A stretch of DNA of 64,000 nt from Mactra quadrangularis (taxonomy: Eukaryota; Mollusca; Bivalvia; Venerida; Mactridae): assembly GCA_025267735.1 (NCBI GenBank), contig CM046295.1, positions 15,273,592-15,337,591 on the forward strand, written 5' to 3'. The translations under genes were made by a program, and so were the position numbers. The notes beneath the pieces were generated by a model, which ran no database searches, was not told the origin of the DNA, and was given only the letters and a program-made list of their open reading frames with translations. Positions within the stretch are counted from its first letter, which is position 1; each line of letters starts with the position of its first letter. This document shows positions 10,590-20,586 of the stretch, one piece after another.

Positions 10590-12608
10590 CCTCGATGATC
10601 TCAGGGGCTGTGGAGGACTCCTTCACATCCGAAGATATGCCTGGAATTAAGAACAGAAAACAATTATTAACTTTTGGTAAACAAAATCAGTTGAAACATT
10701 TTCACAAAACATTTCAAATGATTACAGTTTAAATGTATAAAGTTCTTAATTCTTAAATCAAATTAAATCTTTTCAGAGTATATCTGGAAAACACTTATTA
10801 ATAAATCATCAAGTTGGATGATGGTTCGAATCCCAACTTCAAGGTTCAATATTCAAGAAACTTTAAATCAGCTGAAGAACCAATGTTGGAATGTGGAGTA
10901 TTGAGGAAGCTATCACTTTAAGTTTTTCACAAAAGATTCCATGACGAATCAGCTGTCTGCTCAAGTTGTTAAATCAAAATCTTGCAGTACATTATAAACG
11001 ATTAAACGTTAATGAGTCGAGTCTTTAATCAGTAAGTGAACAAGTTGATGTCAACAATGATTGGAGTTTATGTATTAAAATAAGTATTCAAAATAAAATC
11101 ATCACAGCATCAACCAAAGTTGACATTATATGGATGAAATATTTTTCCTTAGCTCCAACAAAATCCTGATAGTACTCACAAAGCAGTACTCATAAACATG
11201 GCTGAAAACTTTCCATTAAATTTATATACATGTAAACACAACATATACAATAAGATACAATCATGATACACAAGTTTTCAGAAAGTACATTTAGCAAATT
11301 GTTAAAGTAGTTCATTCATGATATGTAGCCAAGTAGAAGTCTCGGTCAGACCAAGGCCTCTCAGACTATGACTTGACAGTTTCTCACAATTATCAAATAA
11401 TTATCTAAATGATGGTCATTAATTATTAATTAATCTAAAATATCAATAAGTATCAGTAATACAGTATCATTATTCCATGTCCATGAACATACAAGTAGAT
11501 GACAACCAAACAGGAACTTATACAGATTTAGCTATCCTTTATTTTTATAAATTATTTATTCAGTATAAATCACAGTCAACATGGTACAAAATATAAAATA
11601 CATTGATCAGTAAGACATTTATAACTTAAAAAACAGTAAAACTATTTATAACATTTCAATTTAAGAATTAGACAATTTATTTAAGAATTCAAACATTTTA
11701 TTAGGATAAAAAATAAGAAGTGAATATCACAAGATTGATAATACTTTGTACTCATTAAATTTTTATGATACTTTATAAAACATATTCATTTTCATTTAAA
11801 TAAATTGGGAGTACAACCATGTTAAATATGTTTATACTATGGATAACACAAAAAAGAGAACACTCTTATTTCCATTGTGGTCCATGGTAATAAACAAATG
11901 AAATGAAATTTGGATGGATGACTCAGGAAGGCTCCTTAAAATGAATATTTAATATTAATTAACAATAAGACATATGTAAAAAAAGTTAAAAATTCACAAT
12001 TAAGTATCACAGGGAGAAATTTACTTTAAATATCACAGAAATAAATAATAGTATCACAGTTCACTTAATCATTACAAAATAAATGGTTTTTAACCTCAGT
12101 TTTAAAACATGTAAAACTTTTAATGTTTTTAATATTTACTGGTAAACTGTTCCATAGATGGCACCCAGCATAGGCAAAGGTTTTAGCTCCAAATGAACCA
12201 ACCTAAATAGGCAATTGTTTTATTGTTTATAATCCAAGATAAATTCATAATCTAGCCAAGAACATGTTTAGGATATTCAGCAGTTTCACTAAGAGCCTGG
12301 CATACATGGTCATGACATGGTATGGCATTGGTACAATTATAGTTGAATTTGATTTCATTTTCCTGGTGGCTAGTTTTCGGATGTGAAACTTGTTCTTTAT
12401 CAAAATAAATATTGAATACTTATCATAGTAACATAAGATCAAGAAGTAATCCAAGAATCATGTCAACAAAAAAGACGGCCATTTTTTAATGGCCGCCATT
12501 AAAATTCAACATTGCACAAGAAAATGAAAAATACTTACAGAAGTTCCCCCAGCCCCACGAGATCATCTCCCTCACACCACTCGCACAACACAACACCAAA
12601 GCAGCCAT
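10590..12608 (-). CDS. First two coding exons of the unidentified gene (distal copy)
   Basis: Identical to the exons at 2543-4561: exon 1 coding part 12608-12539, exon 2 10640-10590, same donors and acceptor. Because the copies are in direct tandem, a transcript starting here would run through the proximal promoter. It could splice distal exon 2 to proximal exon 2 (phase 1-1, in frame, 17 codons repeated) while skipping proximal exon 1, which has no acceptor. Confidence 0.55.
11807..12212 (-). mobile_element. LINE 3' end (copy 2)
   Basis: Second copy of the ORF2 tail and 3' UTR at 3760-4165, carried by the segmental duplication rather than by a separate retroposition. Confidence 0.7.
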
Positions 12609-12709
12609 ACCAGTAATCTACGTAACGCTAGGTAGTCTCTCGTCAGCAGATCAGAAGAATCAAGTCTTTCAAGTAATCTGTAATCAGATAAAGCAAAAGA
12701 GATTAATTC

Positions 12710-12762
12710 TGAAGAAATTTTCGCGCGCAATCCCTTATATACCCTATTTGAATATGACGTCA
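12710..12762 (-). promoter_or_regulatory. CRE + TATA core promoter (copy 2)
   Basis: Exact repeat of the promoter at 4663-4715: TGACGTCA at 12755-12762, TATATAAG about 14 bp downstream on the minus strand. Confidence 0.6.
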
Positions 12763-13000
12763 CTCGTTAGTTTCCGTCGTCCAACCAAAACCAAGAATCG
12801 TTGCCGCTCAAAAATATTTTTGTGCATTTCCATTAAAAATTACATTCAAATACACAAGCGTATTAATGTCTGAATAGAAAACAAGCCTGAATAGAAAACA
12901 GGTTAAACGACTAAGTTGAAATAAAAATTTTAATGAAGTTCTACCGTAAGGGGACGTTTTAACTTTAATTATGTTGCAAATGACCTCTAATTGATAAATT

Positions 13001-13077
13001 CCTCTGTGGCGCAGTGGTCTAATAACTCGTTTTTTTTTCAGGAGTGTATAACGTTAGTTCGAACCCCACTGCAGCCG
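13001..13077 (+). other. tRNA-like sequence with T9 interruption (copy 2)
   Basis: Second copy of 4954-5031. It holds the only difference found between the two 8-kb units, nine T instead of ten. Confidence 0.5.
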
Positions 13078-13200
13078 ATTTTTTTATCTATCTAAAATTC
13101 GAAAACAAATCACTTGAGCCATTCCCAACCAAATAAGAACATTTATTAGCCCCTAGGATCATTTTACGTTTAGTAATATTAAAAATAGCACTTCAGTTAT

Positions 13201-13288
13201 GCCTTGATAGTCGAGTGGTCTAACCACTGGAAAGTTTTTTTATTTAAGTGCATTCGATCTACACTGTTTCGATTCCCACTGTACCCAC
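13201..13288 (+). other. Second tRNA-like sequence (copy 2)
   Basis: Second copy of 5155-5242. Confidence 0.5.
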
Positions 13289-13351
13289 CTTTTTATTTCA
13301 TAAATATACTAGAGTACATATCAATCAGTAGAAAAAATATTAAAAACTCAC

Positions 13352-13526
13352 CAACACAGTCACTTTTCAATAATCAATAATTAATAATTAAATCCAAAGT
13401 ATTTCACAATAACCGAAACCGAGCGAGGTCTATCACTTAATATCCAGGCAACTTTAAAAATTAAATTCACATTGATATTATGCCAGTCGCACTCGCAACT
13501 ACACACGTAGTCCCGCCCATTTCCTT
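13352..13526 (-). promoter_or_regulatory. Possible alternative promoter and non-coding exon (copy 2)
   Basis: Second copy of the segment at 5306-5480, with the same GC box and GTGAGT donor. Confidence 0.3.
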
Positions 13527-13816
13527 TTAAAACAAAGATCATGCTTTAGTACTCAGCCAATCAAACCTCTTGAAATTTTGTGTTAATTTCAACTGACACT
13601 GACATGTTGGCGCCTATTGTACGTTTGGCAACTTTTGTTACAACTAAATTTTGACTTCGGTCGAAAAGAGAAAAATATGGAAACTGAAACAAAAATAAAA
13701 TTTGGCTGTTTTGTTAAATCTAAAATATAGTTAGTCCTCTCAGCTTTATGAGTATATAAATTCATTGCTGGTTGAACCAGAGACGATCTGCACGACCGTT
13801 CAAGTGTGTGGTGCCA

Positions 13817-14191
13817 TTATGCACAAGAGCTTGACATTTTATATTATATCTATAATACGTAAGTTCCTCTACCACATACACTTTTATTACGTGTAGGAGG
13901 GGGATTTTCTCAGTACATGTATAGTATAGTTCTATTACATTAACCTGTCACAACTTGAATAATTACACGGTCACTGAATGTGTTATTATTTAACCTCTTT
14001 TAAAACATTGAGCCACAAATACATATTAATAATTGATAGTCTAACCATACATGCTACGATTTTGAATATCTGGGAAATAACAAGTTCGAAAGGGTTAAAA
14101 ATAACAGATTCAGTGACCGTGTAATTATTCAAGTTGTGACAGGTTAATGTAATAGAACTGTATAAAATGTCAAGCACCTGTGCATTATACA
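13817..14191. mobile_element. Inverted-repeat element (copy 2)
   Basis: Second copy of the foldback element at 5771-6145. Confidence 0.75.
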
Positions 14192-16235
14192 TGCTACCCC
14201 AGACCTATGGTAACCCTCGGTGCCATTCATACAGATAGTTGCCAAAACTATGACCCGTGTTCAACACTCAGTATTTTGGATGTAAAATCTAGCTTCCAAA
14301 GTCGGACAGTAGAAGATGTGTCATTATTTACTTAGTCGCCATTAATTCATTGCATGCTTCGTACATGTTGGTTGCTGGTTTCATGTGTCCCTCAAAGAGT
14401 TGTCAAAAAGGCGATCGATCCAGATGGCAAATGGGTTTTAAAAGCCAGGTTTACATATCTGCACACATATATTAGCTTTATAGCCTAACTGAAGCCTTGT
14501 ATGTTCGCTCAGTTGTTGGCTCGGTTCAGAACGAGTGGGACTCAGTTTTAGGCCCAGATTGTATCGAGTAGCTCTCGGATTTTCGTCACGGTTGGATCCA
14601 GTGGCGCTCATTGTAAGACCCGCGGGTCGTACCGAGTCTTTCATATATCTTACAGATCTTGCATTTATCATTTGCAAGATTGGTGTCAGCATAAACCATT
14701 TTAACTGTGTGTCGTATGTTGAAACCTTTAGTACTATATACGGTGTGGCATTTAAAGTGGCTAGACCCAGCTATGTCATGCTGAGCAAAGCTTGGACATT
14801 TTTAAAGCGGCACACCCAGGGGCGAAGTAGTTTGTTTTTCACCATGCATGTCCATAAGAGGTTTAAGGGACGGTTGCCCTTAGGTAAGAAGCCGGATACA
14901 TTTTCATGACAAACTTTTAGGCCTCGGCTGACAGGGCCTAAATTCGCATTGATACCTAGCTATTATTGATGAACATAAGCGCGCAAACAATTTTAGTAAT
15001 TAATCCAATTATCTTTATTAGATATAAGAAATATTAAGTTCTTACTCTTATAGAAAAAAACTGTATGAATATAAATATATACATGTCGCTTGGACCGATC
15101 ATGGACGCTATATCTTATAGATAAAGCGCCGTACTTTTGACAGTAGAAAGGTTTTTTGATGGTTCCAACTTTTTACTCACATACAATACCTTATCGGTTT
15201 ACTGTGCGAGACTTATGACGTCATACGGTATGCATACGACTGTGTCAATACAAATGTATTAGATCGAGAATCTGGACAAGAATGAACTTTTAAATGGATT
15301 TCTTTGTAAATACCAAACAGATAATTGAAACAAACATTTGAAAGCAGCGTTTTTACGATCCATAGTCTAGATCAATTTAAAGTTGCCAACACCGTCCCAA
15401 ACCATCAAATACTCTATAGACATATGATTATTATATTGTATGTATAGTATCTCTGCTGGATTGGTCCTGTACCGGTTACCCTGTTTGTATTAAACATACC
15501 ATTTACGGGGCCCATACATAAGACCAACTTGAGTGGCATTATTTCATATAGCCAGTTTTAATATATGCCACTATGTACGCATATATTGAACATTTCCAAA
15601 CAACAGACCTAAGGGGTACTATGTTATATATATCAACTATATATTTAATTTTACAATATGTGAAAACATATTGACAAGAAATATAATACCCAATAAAAAT
15701 TATATACATTCGTGGGGCATATAGCATTTACTTTTAAAATCGGCTTCCGCGCAGTATTTTAGTAGGGTACCATACACCCCCCTACATCATTTTAAACATA
15801 CTAGAAATGCGAAGTCTTATGTATGCCCCACACGAAATATGGACCCCACAAGTATGGTTTTAAATAGGCCGATGCCCCGTTTATAGCAATATGTATCAGT
15901 ATATATATTTTATATCAAATTCACACATAAAAAAACTCAGTTGAACTTTTCTGAAAAGCAATTTGTCTATCGCAAAATGTACAATATATATGTAATACAA
16001 GAAGCCCTATTTTAAGTCTGTTCTCAAGTACATGTATTATCATTTATTATCAAAATCAGAATATATTTTAGTCTGACTGCAGGTATTTTAAAGTATAACT
16101 TAATTGTTTCCAAGGTTTTAATATATGTAAATAGTGTACAAGCAAAAATTTGTCAGTTAATGCGAGATAACTCCAACATACTCAAATTTTATCGATTATC
16201 TCCCTTATAAAATTTACTTATTTATACTTGATGCA

Positions 16236-16421
16236 ACGCGGCGCGGTGTCAGCACCTAATTATTTTTGGGGGTGATTTCGCGGTGTCCATCGCACGTATA
16301 CTAGATTCCAGGACCCTTACCTACATATACCTTTCCACAAGGTCGGAAACTTCTTCATATACCTTATTAATGGAGGAAAATTGACATTATTGTCAAATTT
16401 TCATGGAAGGATATATTACAT
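16236..16421 (-). mobile_element. SINE-A tail fragment (copy 2)
   Basis: Second copy of 8190-8375. Confidence 0.7.
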
Positions 16422-16638
16422 AAGAAAACTCTCAAGTGATAGTATATTTGACTATCAACGGTTTGACAAGACGCATTGCAGTCATGTAAATGTATTATAA
16501 CTATTGAAAAGAATTGGGTCCAAATCATAAAACTAGATATAAATAATGTTTTGACATTCTGTATCGTTGTTTGAAAAATCCCACCTTTTTATAATGAAAG
16601 CTATTATGAGGAGGGAATTTTTCCAACTACGGTAAATT

Positions 16639-16706
16639 TTTGTTATCTCGACTATGTTGGCACCGTCTGAAAAATGTCGAGACAATGAATAGTCGAGATA
16701 AACAAA
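16639..16706. repeat. Hairpin, 17-bp arms (copy 2)
   Basis: Second copy of 8593-8660. Confidence 0.6.
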
Positions 16707-17507
16707 CTTTACTAAGGAATATAAGTCTGATATTTTCAGCAGCACTTTTACCTGTACAAAGTATGTAGTTTTTTAATAATTGCTTTATAACAGCTGTAAA
16801 TACTAGGGTTTTACCATTTATATCACAAATTTACTCCAAATTTTATGTATGATACAGAATGGCTAGTTACTCTAAACTAATGTAGCATGATAGAGAATTT
16901 TGAGACATAAATTTGCAGAGTAGGCTTAGCCTGTAATCGTCCAAATTTGAATCCAAGATCAGATCAGATCCTCATTGGTTCGGTCTGGCAGTTATATTTT
17001 TTTTACTTATAAACTAAACGAACATAATTTTGCCTATAGTAGGGATAAACTGTTATTCGCCCAGGATAGCTACTCGAATTCGGGGCGATTGGATTTGCAT
17101 GCCGGTGCGTGCTGGTTATAAAATCGGCAATTGGCTACATATGCACAGCTCCATCCCTCATTACCTTTACACTTTTATAACTGTATGAGATGTACTCATA
17201 TTTTTACCAATACTTGATAGATTAAAAACATATATTCAGATACATGTACATGTATAACAATTACAGTTGTATAAAGTATCATTACTCCTCTTCCAAATGT
17301 TAAAATCTATAATAACTTTACCAGTGCCTAAATACAAATGTACATGTAAAATATTGTGTAAATGGTAAATGAAAAACCAGCTTATGTAAAAGTGTATATG
17401 GTATTTTGGATAGCACTGTATATGAATCCAGCCATATGGGTAAATCAATGCTTCAATACAATGTAGTTAAGTCAAATTTTCAACACAGTTCTTTATCAAG
17501 CTTATCA

Positions 17508-18097
17508 ATATGACTATACTTAACGAAACTTCTAAGTACTCCGATTTCATCATTGTAGGAAGTCTTATTTTTCAACAAAAAGGTCTGATCGATGATGGAA
17601 AAGTGTTTTGGACCATACTGACATTTGCTTTCATTGTTTTCATGCTACTTTATCAATGCAAAACCATTTTTGTCGCGCATGCGTTGATATTGGAAGATTT
17701 TCTGATTGTTTTGATTGAACAGAACATAAGCAATTGGAGGTCTTATTCTGCAGGTGACGCACCATCTGACTAAAGACCTATGTCAATTTCTCATTCTTGA
17801 AGCGACATTCGAGCATTTTCTTAATCTTTCGTTGTGCATATCAACACACTAATGATTTTCACCAAAATTGGCAACGTGCAATGTTTGCACGATAAGCACG
17901 TGCGCATTTCCGCTTTTCTGCACATGCACGACAAAACCAATTTTGCATCAATTAAAAAGCAAGAAACCATGCAAGCAGGCGACAGTATAGTCCTAAACAC
18001 ATATCCATTAACAATCGGAAATAAATGTTGAAAAATGAAAATTTCTGACAACATTGAAATCGGTGTACTTAGAAGTTTCGTTAAGTATAATTATGTG
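17508..18097. mobile_element. Long-arm foldback element
   Basis: ACTATACTTAACGAAACTTC (from 17512) is matched by GAAGTTTCGTTAAGTATAAT near 18074-18093. Inward of these ends the two halves remain alignable for about 200 bp as diverged inverted arms, sharing for example TTTTTCAAC, GGAC(C/T)ATACTG and TTTTGTCG(C/T)GCATG. ORFs on either strand mirror this symmetry and are not independent genes. Target-site duplication not resolved. Confidence 0.75.
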
Positions 18098-18140
18098 TTA
18101 AAGTAACGCGTAACTTGACCATATAATCAATCGCTCAGTT

Positions 18141-18366
18141 TTATGTGGCATTATCAAGCAAATCATTCTGTCCTTCTAAACCTGCACAAGTTAGATCGAC
18201 TTTGTAATAAAATGTTGCATCGGTGCCATGTTTCTTGCAAATAAACTCCTTCCTAACAGTATATTTGGTCAATTTTCTACAAGGTAGACACGTCTGAGAT
18301 ATCAGCATTTGTTTTAATACGAAGTTTTTTTTCAATTGCGAACATATAGAACAAATAATCCATTCG
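18141..18366 (-). CDS. Possible zinc-binding exon or gene fragment, unrecognised
   Basis: The minus strand is open for about 75 codons after a possible acceptor (CCGTACCACCCAG). It reads EWIICSICSQ, then TCLPCRKL, then FICKKH, DATFYYKVDLTC, and ends LLDNAT and a stop. Two CxxC pairs about 20 residues apart followed by a further Cys and His suggest a zinc ribbon, loosely like those in OB-fold DNA-binding proteins. That comparison is a guess. It may be a captured exon or a piece of a transposon protein next to the foldback element. Confidence 0.25.
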
Positions 18367-18426
18367 CTGGGTGGTACGGGTTGTTCAAAAATAAAGTAAA
18401 GAAACAATCATGTAACATTGGGAATA

Positions 18427-18479
18427 ACCTCGGCGATCATCTACGAAAATATACAGCGTAGATAGAAGATCGCCGAGGT
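18427..18479. repeat. CGGCGATC hairpin element, copy a
   Basis: AACCTCGGCGATCATCTACG pairs with CGTAGATAGAAGATCGCCGAGGT, allowing one small bulge. It shares the ACCTCGGCGATCATCT arm with the palindrome at 28387-28441. Confidence 0.75.
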
Positions 18480-18785
18480 AGCACTGAGTGCTCATGGACT
18501 TGCCAGACAAGTAATCTCTGGGAATAACAAAGAAGCAAACAATAGGTTTAAGAACATTTATTTGAGATGAAAGACTACTTGGGTGTAGGAAAATTTTCTA
18601 CAGAAAAGTAAGATAATATCTCACAGTGAGAATTATGAAAAATCAAAACTTTTCAAAAGTAAGAATCCTTTGCAATCCAAACGATTTCCTTAGCGATGGT
18701 CCCATTGAGAACATGTAAGTGCAAAGAAACATTCGGGGTATCCTGAGGGCTAAATATTTCTGTCGGGTTTCTCTTCTCGTGTTTT

Positions 18786-18795
18786 GTCACGTGAC
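18786..18795. promoter_or_regulatory. GTCACGTGAC palindrome (CLEAR/E-box type)
   Basis: Perfect GTCACGTGAC, the consensus bound by TFEB/MITF-type bHLH-zip factors (family knowledge). It lies 12 bp before an ATG that opens a short exon-like segment. Function is inferred. Confidence 0.4.
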
Positions 18796-18807
18796 TTCAG
18801 CTTGTGA

Positions 18808-18837
18808 ATGGTGTCTGTGGATCAAGAAAAGTTCAAG
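18808..18837 (+). CDS. Possible short first coding exon, orphan
   Basis: ATG followed by nine codons (MVSVDQEKFK) and a GTAAAT donor, directly after the CACGTG palindrome. It ends in phase 0 and so does not fit the phase-1 second exon of the arrestin gene downstream. No partner exon found. Could be chance. Confidence 0.2.
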
Positions 18838-18977
18838 GTAAATAATTTATTCAGCAGATAATGTCATAGCACAAAAAGATCTTACGACAAAATTCGTCGA
18901 AAACCAAAAGGAGAAAATATTCATCAATATGTGTTTATATTAATTAAAAAAAACAAGTATTGATTATCGTTGTTATC

Positions 18978-19032
18978 TAGTCAAAACCTCGTAACTGTAC
19001 CTTTTGGAATAGAAGGTACGAGGTTTTGACTA
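18978..19032. repeat. Short hairpin element
   Basis: TAGTCAAAACCTCGTA pairs with TACGAGGTTTTGACTA around a short centre containing GTACCTT and AAGGTAC. Compact non-coding foldback. Confidence 0.65.
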
Positions 19033-20064
19033 TAGACATCAACGTTATGTCAAATAGTGTTTTCTTTCGAAAATAACATCTAAACATGATTGTGTTTCAA
19101 TCATCAAATCATTTTTTTTCCAAATCCATACAACTGGCTAACGATGAGCCTCTATTGATTCAAACTTTACATATAGACCAGGTAGCAAGCGGACAAGTGT
19201 ATATTCTAGTTTGGTTTTGATCCATTGAATTGTTCAGAGTTATGGCCCATTGATAAAAAATCTTGTCCGCTTATTTTCTCAGCGCATATTGTACGGATTT
19301 GATTCAAATTTCTTGACAAAGAGCCTTTGTGGTATATCATTACACTTAGTCATAGGTCTAGTTTTATCATTGGTTTTCCCGTTTGTTATATGATTTAGGC
19401 TGTGACTGATGTCTTTTAATCATGGCGAAAAAGTGATGAAAAAAGTGCTAAACTTTGGAATTGTTTAAAGCCAGTTATAGTGATTGGGGATCTTTCATCT
19501 GTCACACTAAATAGATTGATATGTTTGTGCCTTTCGGCAAAATCAATATTACTGACACTTTTTATGGAACAAGATGCACTAATGCAATGTAAAAATAAAC
19601 TTAAACATAAGTACTGTATCATTAAGTACTGTTTTCTTTTTCTTAAAATAAATGTGATCTCTGGTTTAGATGTTAATCAACTACTATTGAAGACTTTAAA
19701 AAAGATTACTGTCTAATTTTAAAAACTCTAAAAAAAATATGAAACGGTATGGAAGCCGTAAATTAGTGTTCAGTCGAGAAAGTTAAATTTCTTGAATTAC
19801 TCTTAAATTCAAAAGGAATAAAAATACTGAAACCTCAAAATTTACGCAATGACTATTTTTAGTGCAATATGGTATCGTTAATGTGATCAATGTGCAGATT
19901 TGGTCATAAAAGTCTTTATTTCATATTTGAGGCACACACACTGAATTTAATACATGTATACGTAAATGTAACTAATTATCTGACGGAAAGACAATTTTAA
20001 TACAAAACATGCATGACCTATTAAACGGATTGTTATTAGTTTATTAAATAGTTTATATTATGGT
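19033..20064. other. Intergenic AT-rich stretch
   Basis: No exon, repeat unit or RNA gene recognised. ORFs of 68-78 codons at 19416-19716 lie on opposite strands and are not supported. Confidence 0.4.
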
Positions 20065-20096
20065 CACGTGATGTACATTCATAATGAGGTCACGTG
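20065..20096. promoter_or_regulatory. Paired CACGTG boxes upstream of the arrestin gene
   Basis: CACGTG at 20065-20070 and 20091-20096, both in the context GGTCACGTGAT, 26 bp apart start to start and about 500 bp before the arrestin ATG. TXNIP and ARRDC4, vertebrate alpha-arrestins, are known MondoA/Mlx targets through paired E-box-like sites. Those have 5-bp spacing, so this is an analogy only. Confidence 0.4.
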
Positions 20097-20586
20097 ATTT
20101 AAAAGAAAAATAGATAATGATCAAGTATTTAGATTGAATTTCTGATTACATAGATGATAGTCAATAAAAAAGATCATTGATTATTGATCAAATTTAAATT
20201 AGACCATGCTGACTATGTTTATTGGATTCCATATAGTTAAAAATATGTGCATGTATATAATTAGATATCAACTAGTAAACATTTTATTAACGTTTTTTTA
20301 AATAAAGTATTTGAATAAATGTTTGGTTTAATGAGACTGTTTAATGAGGGAAAATCAGTGAGCAAAAGTTTATAGGTTGTACTCAGAGGATATGAATTCA
20401 TTCCTAAACAATTATGTGATTTTTCGTTCAATTATTGAGGATTACTCTTGAATAAAACGTAGCTGTTATTTTGGGATTTGAGCATTGGACCTAAAATACA
20501 ACAAGAGCTGATAAAATGATATTATCATTTTTTGAAATGTGACCTCATAAAATACGACACACACGAGCTCGCACCTGGCGGACAAT

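Larger units (their letters stand above)
9378..17423. repeat. 8-kb direct tandem duplication, copy 2
   Basis: Second copy, about 8,046 bp, ending at TAGCACTGTATAT before unique sequence. It carries the same promoter, two exons, tRNA-like sequences and repeats as copy 1. It may be a very recent real duplication or an assembly error; the sequence alone cannot decide. Confidence 0.95.

Noticed and set aside
17510..18054. ORFs of 65-87 codons
   Set aside because: They mirror the arms of the foldback element, so they are by-products of its symmetry.
20065..20096. Carbohydrate response element
   Set aside because: A canonical ChoRE needs two E-box-like sites 5 bp apart; here the gap is 20 bp. Kept only as paired E-boxes.
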